Positions 11,364 to 22,692 of a DNA stretch of 64,000 nt are shown in pieces. A program made the position numbers and the translations under genes. Position 1 is the first letter of the stretch. Each line of letters begins with the position of its first letter. The DNA is from Cinnamomum chago (Eukaryota; Streptophyta; Magnoliopsida; Laurales; Lauraceae): the NCBI GenBank assembly GCA_038049695.1, contig CP142461.1:29953001-30017000 (forward strand), given 5' to 3'. A model generated the notes under the pieces. It saw only the letters and a list, made by a program, of their open reading frames with translations, searched no databases and was not told the DNA's origin.

Positions 11364-12534
11364 ATGTCTCCGTTCCTAGTGAGGATCATATAGTATTCTC
11401 ATTCAATCGTCAAAGAAAGAAGAGCAGATCGAGAAAAGTACCTTTGCAAGTCTAAGAGCCTATCTTTGTGTTTAGAGTGGCCAAATCAGACCCTTCTGAA
11501 ATCCAACACTGCATTTAACAGCCCCCTCGGGTTAGTGCAATGAAAATAATTTCTTCCCATCCACTACAGCACTTGCATACATCCTTTGAGCTGAGAGATG
11601 TGTTTCTTCTCCCAGATGATGCGATCTTACATATTTTTGCCAGATTGCCTTTTGAATCTCTCGTTAGATTTAAATCTGTAAGTGAGTTTCGACATACATT
11701 GTTTTCCGACTGGTACTTCATTAAACTCAATAATGAAGAGTCATGGAAAAAACCAATGGCCTTGCTTGTAGAAGATAATTCTAGCAGAAATCCTATGAGA
11801 TGTGTGGACAAATCGGGTCTCTCTTTCGAGTTCATTCTAGGTTTCTAGAACGATCATGTGCGGGTTAGAGCCTCTTGTAATGGTTTGTTGTTTTGCTCAA
11901 GTATGAAAATTGATAGGGCTTACTATGTCTGCAATCCAATGACTAGAGAGTTCAAGTTACTTCCTGTCATTGAAGAGAGAAGACTCACTAAAATCGTGGG
12001 TTTGGCTGTTGACCCATATACTCAGAGGTACAATGTAGTTTTGGCAGTCTTGGCAGACTCTGATTCGTCATACGTCCTTAGGCTTTTTAATTGCTTGTTA
12101 TTTGATTCAGAGACCAATGTTTGGAAGAAGTTGGTTTTCGATTCATTTGGCACTGGTGGTGGACTTGTTTATACTATAGACCAGAATCGGGTTGTCTCCG
12201 TTGGCCGCTCACTTTATTGTCTATCTGTGAGTTCAAAAATACTAGCATTTGATTTGTTCAATGAGGCCTGGAAAAAGACCACTCCCCCAGCTGAGATTGC
12301 TAAAAGTTGTGCAAGTAGGGTTCTCTTGTTGGAGTTGGAAGGGTCTTTGTTAGTGATAAACATTATGGGGGAGTGGATGAATATATGGGTGTTGAAAGAT
12401 TGCCTGAGAGAGGAATGGGAGCTGGCTGATAGAGTGAATCTAGGGAGCATTAGTGAATTCTTAAGAGAGACCGCATTTCCAATAACACTTAATAGGGATT
12501 TCATATTCCTAAGAACCTTCAGAGATGTATGGGT

Positions 12535-12860
12535 CACTACAACAATTTACATTTTTCCCGGCGTTTTTTCCCGGCGTAAATATTAAACGCCGGGGAAAGT
12601 ATACCTTTTCCCGGCGAAAATATTTTTTACGCCGGTATAGGTCACTTTTTCCCGGCGATTTATTTTTTCGCCGGTAAAGATAACTGGGTTAATAAAAAAG
12701 TTGTTAAAAACTTTTCCCGGCGCGAATTTTCGCCGGCAAAAGTGGGTTTTACCGGCGTATTTATATTTCGCCGGCAAATGTCTCCCGCGCCTTCATTTGG
12801 GACATCCCGCGCTGTTTGCCCGAAGTGGTTTTGCCGGCGCACTATTTGCGCCGGGCTTGA
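12535..12860. repeat. left subterminal repeat region of the CACTA element
   Basis: Contains about a dozen CCGGCG or CGCCGG motifs, mostly as TTTTCCCGGCG or GCCGGCAAA in both orientations. In known CACTA elements such motifs bind the transposon's own DNA-binding protein; that role is inferred here. Confidence 0.85.
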
Positions 12861-12894
12861 TTCATTCCCAACATATGTTTATCGAAACATATGT

Positions 12895-13345
12895 TTATCG
12901 AAACCCTCTCTGTGCTTCAAACCATCTCTCTGCTTCAAACCCTTTCTCTGCGCCCATCTCTCTGCTTCTCCCTCTCCGTCTCGCAGCGCCTCTCTACTTC
13001 TCTGCTTCTCCCTCTCGGTCCATCTCCCTCATATGCTTCTCCCTCTCGGTCCTTCTCCCTCGTCTCTGCATTTCCCCAAAGCACACAAGAAATCGCCCAT
13101 CTCCCTCTCGGTCCATCTCCCTCATCTCTCTGCATCTCCCTCTCGGTCCCTCTCACCTCGTCCAGCGCCCATCTCCCTCGTCCAGCGCCCAAGCTCCCTC
13201 TCCGTCTCGCAGCGCCCATCTCCCTCGTCCAGCGCCCAAGCTCCCTCTCCGTCTCGCAGCGCCCATCTCCCTCGTCCAGCGCCCAAGCTCGCAGCGCCCA
13301 TCTCCGTCTCGCCCAAGCTCGGCGTCGGTTGCAGGTAATGCGCCC
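12895..13345. repeat. CT-rich minisatellite in the CACTA element
   Basis: Blocks of CTCCCTCTCGGTCC and a longer unit CAGCGCCCATCTCCCTCGTC repeat several times, most regularly at 13150-13320. Several overlapping reading frames here are products of the repeat and not genes. Confidence 0.75.
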
Positions 13346-16300
13346 ATCTCCGTCTCGTCGGCGTCGTTTTCTTCTCCATCTGTCTGCAAATCTGATTTGT
13401 TCTCTTTTCCTTTTTATTTATTTTTCTTATTTTTTCCTGCTTTTAAATAAATTTTCCTCAAGCCATTAAAATAAAAAACCAGTTACAACCAGTCCAACCA
13501 GTCCAACCAGTTCTAGGATTTGGAACCTCAGGGACTACAGTTTCCTTGGCTGAAAAATTCAAGTGCACAGGCTCTGTTTTGTTGTGGTGTGGTCTACTCT
13601 AATCTTTGTTTCTAGAGGATCATTGAGGTGGTTTTAGCCATTGATGATCCATGGCTGTGGAGTGTGGGGGTGAAGCCTAAAAATCTAGATATTGACCCTA
13701 CACTCGATCTTGGGCCATGGTTTATGATGGGGTTGTTATCTTAACCTTCTATCTCGTTTGCCCATTTTTATCAGTCATGGTGGGATTGATCTGGTTGTTT
13801 GTGGAATGGAGGTGTCTACTAACAACTGAGACATGGAAATATGGAATGTGATGAGCCCAACTGATGCAGGATTAATTCATGTTTCAGTATATCTAGAGAG
13901 TCTAGTGGCAGCCACAATTGTGACCGTTTTGGGTCATCCAATGATAGGATTTTGCATTTATGAACTCTCTTGGTGACAACAAATCTCACAGTATTATATA
14001 GATCATTTTCATTCAATCACCATACAAATCCAAACAGAGAGTAGAGATACCCACTTTTTTTTTTCTCAATCCAATTATGAAAACATATCCATTGAATAAT
14101 TGATATAATAATGAAGAGAGTTGTATGGACTGCTTAGTGCTTACAAGAGTTTGTAAAAGGTTAAAAAAAAATTCATATTATTTATTTTAATGATCCAAAG
14201 GATTAAAAGTGATGGGGCTTCACTAGACAAGGGGAGTGACCTAAATGATATGGGAAGTCTATCCCCTCCTTTTTTTCTCCTAAATTTTGTTGCTAATGAT
14301 GGGTTTCAATTCAATCTCCATGCCCTTTCCTTCCCCCAATGACAGTTAAGACGAATCCATTTCTCTAATTACAATCAATCGCATTTCCACTTTGGATTCA
14401 GTTTCTCTCCTTCTCGCCTCCTCACCTCATTAAAGCCTGATAAAACTCATGAAGATCTCTTATCTAAAAGACACTTCCTATCACATGGCAAATAATCAGA
14501 CACGGCCACTGTAGTGTCATGACCAAGCAACAAGGCAAAAAATTTCCAATCCATCTATCTGGTATGCTCTCTTGGTGTTTGTATAATCGCCACACTCAAT
14601 TTATGCCCATACAACGTCACAAGTATATGCAGCGGAAGTTCATGCCCTCTCGCCAACAGTCTTACGCCAAACATCCGCAACTACGTAGTAGTACTACTCT
14701 CCCCTCTCAACAATTCCGTTTCACTTTTTATTGACACTGTCAGTTTGCTGTTTGATTTTTGCTAGAAATGTGTGTCGATCAAAATCAGACAATGATATGA
14801 TTGTTAATCACGGTTGGGTTTATTTACAATATACTTGCACTGCGTAGAGCCATTCAACTTTGAGTCCCTTTAAGTGATGTTTGGATCAGTTTTCATGGTG
14901 GTAGCCTTTTCAGTGTTGCCTTGAAAATTATCTTCTACTGTTGTTGTTTTGCCTGTTATATTAAAAAGGGCCAATCATGAGATGAGAGAGAGAGAGAAAG
15001 AGTATTTTGGCTTTTTTTTTAATAGTGGCCCTTCAATACAAAGTAATGTTAAAAGTAGAGAAGGTGGTAACCTAATTTCTAAAATGGTTCACATCCAAAT
15101 TCAATGCCTACACGATTTCAAGAATTTTACTTTATTTGCATTATAAAGTGAATGAGACCTTTATTCACTTTATTAAATCTCTTATTTTTATTCACTTTAT
15201 TAAAAAATGCAAATAAGAGCAAATTTGCTTATTAATTATTATTCTTTGGTTGTCATCATTGATCAATTTTGTCTTATTTTTACTTCTTGTGAGAAATCTC
15301 TTAAGTATTTTCTATGTCTTCATCTACTTTTGTTGGGTAATACATCAACAGCAACTGATGACATGTGGACATCATACCAAGAAGACAGTGATTTATTTAT
15401 TGTCCTTTATATTTTTTTTAAGAGCAAACACTTCCATTAGTGATTAATAAAAGTTACCTGTGATTCGTGCTTGAGATTTGGAAATGTCTATTGAATTAGT
15501 TTATTTATCAGCTTACGAGGACTGTGGGTCCAGGCCTTACAGAGCAGAAAGAGATTATTTTAGACTGTTTTTGGTCTTCCATGGTGGGTCCTTGCATAGG
15601 CATCTAGCCATAATCCCCTTTTTTCATTGGTTCAATTCTCAGCCACTGGGCTTTCTTCCTACCTTCCTTTCTTTTTTTATTCCCCCATTTTTGGTAAGTT
15701 TTAAACTCATTGGGATTAGTGAGATATAACATAAATAGATTTGGTGTTGAACTTGCAGTAAACACCAAAGTGCCTGTGTGTTTGCATTGAATTGAAGTTG
15801 ACAATGGCATATACATAACAACATTAGTACATTACCTTTGTGGAAAATGCTTAGTTCCCAGCCATCTCTCCAATTAAATCCCAGGAAGCAAGATTCTATC
15901 TACGAAATCTGTTCCACGAGCAATTGCAAGTACAGTCTAGCATTGTGCGTCCCACTTGGGCCCACCTTTCAGCAGTGCAGACACTCAATAGTCTTTTTAT
16001 CCTATGATCTAGCAAGAGTCCTTAACTTTATACTCACTAAATCTTTACTCATGGTTGAATTAATCAATGTACTTCCTAGTGATTAATTAGCGAATATGGA
16101 CTACTGATTTGAATGGAATGGAATGGCTTCAGCTATTCTTTCTCTTACTTTTCCCTCATTTCAAAGATGGGTCCCTTTCTACCAAGAAAAAAGATGGCTC
16201 CCTTTACTCCTCTAGAAGTTGATAGGGTACATTTTTGAACCTATGTACAACCCTTTTGGTTTTTTTTTTTTTTTTTTTTTTAACGGTAACGAAAGATTTC

Positions 16301-16808
16301 ATTCAAAAAAAAAAAAAAAAAGAACTAAGTATAGAAAACCAAAGAACTAAGCAGAACTAAGGGTGACAATATAGCTGAGATATTGGAAACATCTGGCAGA
16401 ACTAAGCCCCAAGTTGACACATCTACAGGTGACAAGGTGAGACCTGTGCAACTTTGATAATTTATAATGCTGATGGAACATGCTGTTCTAGTAACATTAT
16501 GCTCATTTTTGGCTCAAGTAATGGTTTATTCTCTCCTTGGGCTCCTGGTGTTCCACTTGAGGTTGTCTAATCTGATCAAAGCCAGACTTGGCTCTTGTGG
16601 AACCCCAGAAACTCATCCATCTATTTCTTTAACTACTAAGATAACACTTCAACACAAATTTTCTTTAAATGTATGGGTCTGTCATATACTTGGTCCATTG
16701 GAAGAGTCAACACTTTCTCGGAATTTTTTTTTTTACGTGGAATCCTCTAATTGCACAAACGCAACCTTAAACTTACGCTTCAAATGCATTTGTGAAAATT
16801 CCTGACAG
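13346..16808. other. CACTA interior without recognised genes
   Basis: AT-rich sequence with no transposase motif and no frame I can assign. A poly-T/poly-A tract at 16261-16322, with ACGGTAACGAAAGATTTC between the runs, resembles the 3' tail of a short LINE on the minus strand. The last bases (about 16740-16800) may hold the preceding exon of the captured LRR gene. Confidence 0.5.
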
Positions 16809-17102
16809 AGATTTGACGCGCAACTACCTCAACGGTACAATCCCACCCGAATGGGGCTCTTTCAAGCGACTGACCAAAATGTAAGTTTCTACACTGCACC
16901 ATGTTTGGCATTTTTTGTTTTGGAAGCAAATCATATCTTGTGTTTTCTGAATTACACATGGAGTTGGTGTGTTTTTCTGCTACTGCAGCTCTTTGACTGG
17001 AAACCGCTTATCTGGGAAAATCCCAAAGGAGATTGGGGACATTACTACTCTACAAGAACTGTATGCTTTCTTTTTTTATAAATGGGTTCTGAAATTTCTA
17101 TT

Positions 17103-17141
<39 letters not shown>

Positions 17142-17400
17142 TTTGAATGTAGAGATTTTAGTAGGGAATTGGATTTTCAGGTTCCTTGAAGCCAACCAGC
17201 TTTTCAGGTTCCTTGAAGCCAACCAACTTTAAAACACAGAGTTGAAATTTTATGTCATCAAAACATTTATAGGAGGAAGCAAAATTGCTTGTCTATGCCA
17301 CTGCTGAATACATCCATTTCATTCTATGTTGCAGTGTGTTAAGGAACTGTAATCTTTATGGACGGATCCCTGCATATGTTGGGAAAGCTGGGACTCATTT
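16809..17400 (+). pseudogene. captured LRR receptor-like kinase fragment (LRR VIII type) with introns
   Basis: Two exons of exactly 72 bp (16809-16880 and 16989-17060) each encode one LRR: LTRNYLNGTIPPEWGSF and SLTGNRLSGKIPKEIGDI. Each is bounded by a correct AG acceptor and GTAAGT or GTATGC donor. A third piece (17335-17400) encodes LRNCNLYGRIPAYVG between AG and GTAAGT. Between them, 17185-17230 has a duplicated LEANQL. Single-LRR 72-bp exons and these sequences match the extracellular part of LRR VIII kinases such as At1g07650, At1g53430 or LIK1. No kinase domain is present. Retained introns show capture at DNA level. Its place inside the CACTA borders makes this a transduplicated fragment. 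Confidence 0.8.
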
Positions 17401-18534
17401 GTAAGTTGATTTTCTATTAGTTATGTAATCACATGTTTGGCTGCTCACCGCAGTGGGGCACTAGATTTATCAATTTGAATGCGTTTTCCTATCTGATTCT
17501 TGTTGTAGTTTCTCCATGCCACATGAGGTTGGTGGGCAGATGGAATGGTTTGGTGAATAGATTTCTGATTTTATTTGTCTTAGCAGATGGGTCCTATTTG
17601 AGTGTTTCACAGAGATGGAAAAGTTGCTCTGGACTTGATGATGGAAGGGTGGTTTGTGTGGGCTGAGTGCTGAGATGAAGTTGATCAGAAGATGAGTGAA
17701 GTGGTTGGGCGTGCAGGTGGATTCGGACTCGAATTGGTAGAGGTGGGACGTATGATGATGGTTGCTTGGAGCAATTTCAAAGAGGGACTGGACTGGATTA
17801 AGTTTGTGCATGTGGGCAGGGGGTGTTGGGTGTAGGTTCGGTGGAGATGGTGATTTGCAGTAGCCGATTGGTTGCAAAAAAATTGACTTGGTGTTTGACT
17901 GGTTTTGGTTGGAAGGAATGGGTTGCTGGCATATATGGCGTTTGGAATGCGTGCAGATGACTTCGGGGCGGATTTGGTCATTTGTTTGGATGGCTCAGAG
18001 GGAGATGAGGAATAAGGAGATGATCCTAAGATTGGGTGTGGATGGAGATGATGGAGTTGTGTGGGCTGGCTATTTGGTTGCAGTCGAGATGGTCTGGAGT
18101 CTGGACGTGAGGCTCTGTTCTCGGCTCGGGGCTCAGTTGGTGAAGAAAGACAAGTTTGTTTGACAAGGAGAGAGATAACTAGCAAGAGAGAGAGAGATCG
18201 TTAAAGAAGCATGAAGTCAAAATAAGAAGCGTGGATAAGGTTGTAAGAAGTGAATATGTATAGATTTTCAAATATGGTATGTTGTACATTTGGATGAGGT
18301 TGTAAGAGGTTGTTTCTCTCTAACAGTTGACTCAACTCTACACGAATTGGATAATATTAATTTTCATTTTGGTTGGATGTTGCCCTTTTCAATTATTGTA
18401 TATTTTTGTGTTGATAGATTTTTATTAATTAGATTAATTTTTTTTAATTGGAGACCTTCAGTGTAATGATTTATATATAGGAAAAAAAATTGATTAAAAT
18501 ATAAATATTTTGCCGACCTAAAAGAAGTGCGGCA

Positions 18535-19086
18535 AAATTTTAAAAAAAAATTATATTCATGTTTTCCCGGCGCAAAAAAGCGCCGGCAAAAAATTTTCTA
18601 AAATAAATTTATGATTCCCGGCGAAAAATAACGCCGGCAAAGAATTATAAATATTTATTATTTAAAATATAAACTTTTTACCGGCGAAAATAACGCCGGC
18701 AAATGTTTTTTAAAAATTTATTATTTTAAACATAACACTTTTCCCGGCGAAAATTAACGCCGGCAAAAGTTTTTAAAAAATTTTTTATTCAAAATATAGC
18801 CCTTTACCGGCGAAAATAACGCCGGCAAAGCTTTTTTAAAAATTTATTATTTAAAACATGACACTTTTTTGCGGCGAAATAATAACTTTTCCCGGCGTTA
18901 TTTTTCGCCGGTAATGTTAAACTTTTGCCAGCGCTTCCTGATTTCGCCGGAAAAAGGTTTTACTGGCACACTTTTCCCGGCGCTTTGCCGGCGCAAAAAA
19001 AAACGCCGGTAAATGTTTTCTCCGGCGTTTTTTTGACCTTTGCCGGCGTTTTTTTAGCGCCGGGAAAAATGTAAATTGTTGTAGTG
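18535..19086. repeat. right subterminal repeat region of the CACTA element
   Basis: A run of about five 60-65 bp tandem units (about 18560-18850), each holding an inverted pair CCGGCGAAAATAACGCCGGC, separated by AT-rich stretches and followed by irregular CCGGCG motifs up to the terminal repeat. A CRISPR-like look was considered and dismissed. Confidence 0.85.
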
Positions 19087-21113
19087 GGTATTTCGTCGCA
19101 AGAGTAGAAAGTGGAACAAAGTTCATAAAGCGTCATGGAGATTTGCTACCTTTCCTTTTAGAAGCACACTATGTTCATGTTACTAGAATCTGGAGTCTTA
19201 TTAATTATTTGGATAATTACAAGCATCTGAGGCTGAGTTTTCTCTTTGTTTGTTTTTCTTAGGGTGATTAGAATGCTTAATTTTTTTTGGTTCCTGCTTA
19301 TAATCAACTTTTTCTATGTTTTTCCTTGCTGCATCTTTTCACGTTTGGATCTTAATTAGCGCAGTTGATTGTTTCCTTCTATTATGTTAATTGGAGTGTT
19401 GTGTTATTGATTTATTAAATCAAGTGGGACCATACCTTAAAGAGATACATGAATGAAGTCATTTTACTAATGACTCATTGGAGTCAATTTCATGTGCAGA
19501 AAAAAGTGCTAGCTTAGTCCACTTTTAGCAGCATAAAACAATTTCCAACGGTAAAAAAGTGCCACAAACCCTTGGATCGCGGCGGGTGTTGGGGTGGAAA
19601 TGACACTTTTAGCAGCGGAAAACAATTTCCACCATTAAAACTAAGTTCTGTTAAAGGCGCCTTTTTTTTTGTTGCTAAAAATCACTTCTTTTTTTTTGTT
19701 GATTTAAAACTCTATTTAGCACCATTACTTTGTTGAACTCTTTCTATGTTGAAAATGGGTATGGCTGAAATCGTTATGGCCTAAGAATGGGTCATGATTG
19801 TTTAGCAACATTAGAACCGTTAAGATAATATTCGGTAACACTGTAGAGTTAGAATAGTTTAGTGAGTATTCATACATTTATAATATACAACTTTAAAAAA
19901 TCATTAATAATATCCATGTAGTCTTCCACATGTAAACCATGGGAAAATTAAAAATTAATTTTGAATCATTAAATTAAACATAATTCCTCTTTGATAAAGC
20001 TTTTTTAATCATTAAATTGAACAGTTCTACGAATTTTTTTTCTTTTCTAAAAAATGAATCGAAACAGACTTCAGGATTGACAATCAAAGACATGTTTCTT
20101 TAAGAAAAAATGTCCATGTTTTATACTCTGGTGTCTTCAACAAAATTTTAGGCTAAAAAGTTCATGTTTTATACTCTTGTGTCTTCAACAAAATCTTAGG
20201 CTAAACTACATTGTATATTCTGACAGGTTAGAAATATAGAATTATAGTTTAATCACAAAGATTATATTCACAGTATCTTATAACCGATGGTTGTTATATT
20301 TCCGAAATCTTATGCTTAGAATGTTTTGACATCATTATTAAAATTGTTAAATGATGAATTCAACCAAAGAAACTTCCATTATAAATCAAATGGTTCTAAT
20401 TAATCTTGTTAAATATAAAAATAATTTCAATGAAGCTTATAAGTTAAGTGAATTACTAGAACATATTTTAGGCCATTGTTTGCCTCCTTAATGGACGAAT
20501 TAGCTTAGTGATTCCAACCTTTGGTTTCTCGCGCAAGAACCCTAGACATTTTAAGTAACGTCTAACTTATAATTTGAAGAGCCATCAGGAAACCCCATAA
20601 TAATTGGATTATAGGTTTCGGGGGCAACGAGGGCATGCTGCCCCCTCTCGACCCTCAACCCACAGAGTGGTGGTATCTTTCATTGCTAGTACCTAGTACC
20701 TAGAGCTTAGTTAGATAGATCTAGTGTTGGACCACTTGAATTGTAACGTGTAAGCTTGAGATCAGCAAAGAGTGGCTGTTTGGGCCGATTTTCACTCCCG
20801 GATTGTTCGGAGACATCTGAAGCATGAGGAATTGGTGATAAGACAAGGGTATTTAATATAAACTTAGTGCTTTGGAATGTCAAGCACCACTAGTGTTGAA
20901 AACATGGCATTCAAATCCTATAGGCGCATAAAGTCGAATATTATCATGCTTACATGTTAAGGCCAATCTCAGACTTAGAATGGCTCCTTGTAGTTAATGA
21001 TTCCTTGAATGATGTTCCACAGGTTATTAGTTGTACCTTGTGTACTTGTTTACTTACGTGCCTCAGGCATGCTTTTCTTTTATGGATAATGTTTCATTTT
21101 ACATCGTACCCCC

Positions 21114-21242
21114 ATGTCGCTTGCCGACGTTAGCGTCGCAATTTGGCTATACGGAGTCGTGCCCGGGGACTTTGCGGACATGGAAATGCCGCTTCTTCCT
21201 TTCTATCGACAAGATCCTTGGCTGTTCTTTACTGGTTGGTGA
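21114..21242 (+). other. 42-codon exon-like segment, copy in U1
   Basis: Open frame of 42 codons plus stop beginning MSLADVSVAIWLYGVVPGDF and ending near FYRQDPWLFFTGW. The copy in U2 keeps the frame with a few substitutions; in U3 most of it is deleted. Base composition is more GC-rich than the surroundings and GTGAGC at its end could be a splice donor. I do not recognise the protein. It may be an exon remnant of a gene older than the array. Confidence 0.3.
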
Positions 21243-21984
21243 GCTAGAGGGAGAGGAATCCATGCTCTCTTGGACTTGCTTGAGAGAGAGAGAGAGAGAG
21301 AGAGTTCAGCTTTTTAGGGCATGTTTGTGTAATATTTTTTAGAGGAAAAGTGAACAGTTTTTTATGGAAAACTTATTTTTCTGATGTTTGGCACGGAATA
21401 ATTTTGGGGAAACGCTTTTCTGCACCATCAACATTTTTCTTGATTATGGTGGAAATGAGTTTCCTATGGGGATATGGAAAATAGATTTCTACGGAAAACT
21501 TCTCCCTCTTAGTCCATTTTAACCCAAAACCCTACAACTCTTTCATTTTTTATTTTTTTAAATAAATTATTATTTGATGCTGAATAAATAATATACAAGT
21601 TATGTTATTTTTCTCCAAAAGATTATTTCACCAAATTAGAAAATTTGATTTTCTATAAGAAATTCATAACGCACCAAACAATATTGGCACCAATTCAATA
21701 GAGAATTTTTTTTTTCACCAAACATGAATTTCGAAATTCTACGGAAAATCGTTTTACGAGGTTTTCATTTTTATGGAATTTGATGACGTGACAATTTTCT
21801 CTTTTTGCGGAAAGGGTGTGTACACAAACGTGCCCTTAATGTTATTTTTCAAAACTCCAAAAGTGTCTAAATTCCATTTTTATATATTCATTTCAGATTT
21901 TTCAGTTTTTGGGCCAAGATAAATTGAGGATTACCCAGCTGGATATCAATATCCCAACATTCCTTGACAGTGTTAAAAGAAAAA

Positions 21985-22260
21985 AAAATACAGGGTGGAG
22001 CAGCCACATAGCTTCAAACTCGAAAGGGGTTTTCATTGAAGAGGGATGAGGGTTGTGGGAGAGCAAGATGGGGTTATGATCAGAAGAGATTCTGGGCAAA
22101 GGAGAGAGAGATGGGTCATAATGTTGATTAAGGAGAAACTCTATCAAGGCGAGATGCAACATAGCCCGAACTTTGGCAATTATTTGACCAACAGCTGCTT
22201 CCCTGTGGAGCCAATTCCGGGCTTGCAGCCAGCGTCATGCTGTTGAAGTCGTTGGCGGGT
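21985..22260 (-). pseudogene. LINE (L1-type) endonuclease fragment, U1 copy
   Basis: Minus strand encodes, in more than one frame, pieces of an L1-type apurinic endonuclease: NDFNSM (from GDFN), SRLDRV, LPRISSDHNPILL and FEFEAMWLLHP. Their order matches plant LINE ORF2. Only about 275 bp remains and it is broken. The same fragment is in U2 and U3, so it was present before the array duplicated. Confidence 0.65.
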
Positions 22261-22692
22261 GGTTGAAATTGAGTCTTAATTACATCATTGCTTTGAAATG
22301 ACATTGAATCACCAATCAAACAAAAGGACGGTTAGTAGCTAGAGCAGAAATTTATCAGGTGTGACCACAAAGATCTTTGTTTGGAAGTAGTTAGCTGAGG
22401 CATAAATACTAGTTATTAAGCTGACCGTACCATTGTTGGGGGTTGGTGAGGGTAATGGTGGGATGTTGGGAGGAGGTCTCAGAGAAAAAAAAAAAAAAAA
22501 AACTTTAAAAAACTGAGATGATGGGACGAGCTTAGGAGGCAGATTGAACTGTTTCGTTGAAGTTCAATTTCCTTAGGACCCTTTTCTTTTCTTTTTTTTT
22601 ATAAGTACGCAGTAGAGGTGTAAAAAGAAAATTGAAAAACCATCTAATCAAACTGAGCTCAACCGAATCGAACCAAATTACGGTTAATAACC

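Larger units (their letters stand above)
12535..19086 (+). mobile_element. non-autonomous CACTA element carrying host gene fragments
   Basis: The ends CACTACAACAATTTACATTT and its exact reverse complement are the hallmark of CACTA (En/Spm) elements. The 3-bp duplication GGT flanks it (12532-12534 and 19087-19089), and A2 and A3 show the uninterrupted site. About 320 bp at the left and 550 bp at the right are dense subterminal repeats of CCGGCG. No TNP2-like or TNP1-like gene is visible in 6.55 kb, so it must move in trans if at all. The interior has a CT-rich minisatellite (12895-13345), unrecognised sequence (13345-16800) and exons of an LRR receptor-kinase-type gene (16809-17400). Confidence 0.93.
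11540..19186 (+). pseudogene. F-box gene A1, inactivated by a nonsense codon and a CACTA insertion
   Basis: The same gene as A2 and A3 (363-residue At5g49610-type F-box protein), in three visible states. Residues 1-102 are open and end at TAG (11846-11848), where A2 and A3 have TTG (Leu). Homology then continues in frame to 12534. A 6552-bp CACTA element (12535-19086) follows with a GGT target-site duplication, and the last 32 codons resume at 19087-19186. Outside the element the copy is about 97 percent identical to A2 and A3, so inactivation is recent. The stop and the insertion are independent lesions and their order is not known. A2 and A3 have neither. Confidence 0.9.
19187..22692. other. 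U1 spacer between A1 and B1
   Basis: AT-rich spacer homologous to the U2 and U3 spacers. It contains the A1 3' flank, a repeated CACTTTTAGCAGC/CAATTTCCA segment (19500-19640), a conserved 42-codon frame (21114-21242), a (GA)n run near 21283-21304, a LINE endonuclease fragment (21985-22260) and a hAT-like AACCG remnant just before B1. No other gene is seen. Confidence 0.6.

Noticed and set aside
12701-13469. Frames of 190-250 codons, Ser/Pro/Leu-rich
   Set aside because: They arise from the CT-rich minisatellite and CCGGCG repeats of the CACTA element.
17888-18185. Frames on both strands (91 and 166 codons) in the CACTA element
   Set aside because: Trp/Gly-rich or Ser/Pro-rich with no motif; may be captured DNA but a gene cannot be supported.
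18555-18850. Regularly spaced palindromic repeats resembling a CRISPR array
   Set aside because: They are the subterminal repeats of a CACTA element in a plant genome; spacers are AT-rich variants of one another.
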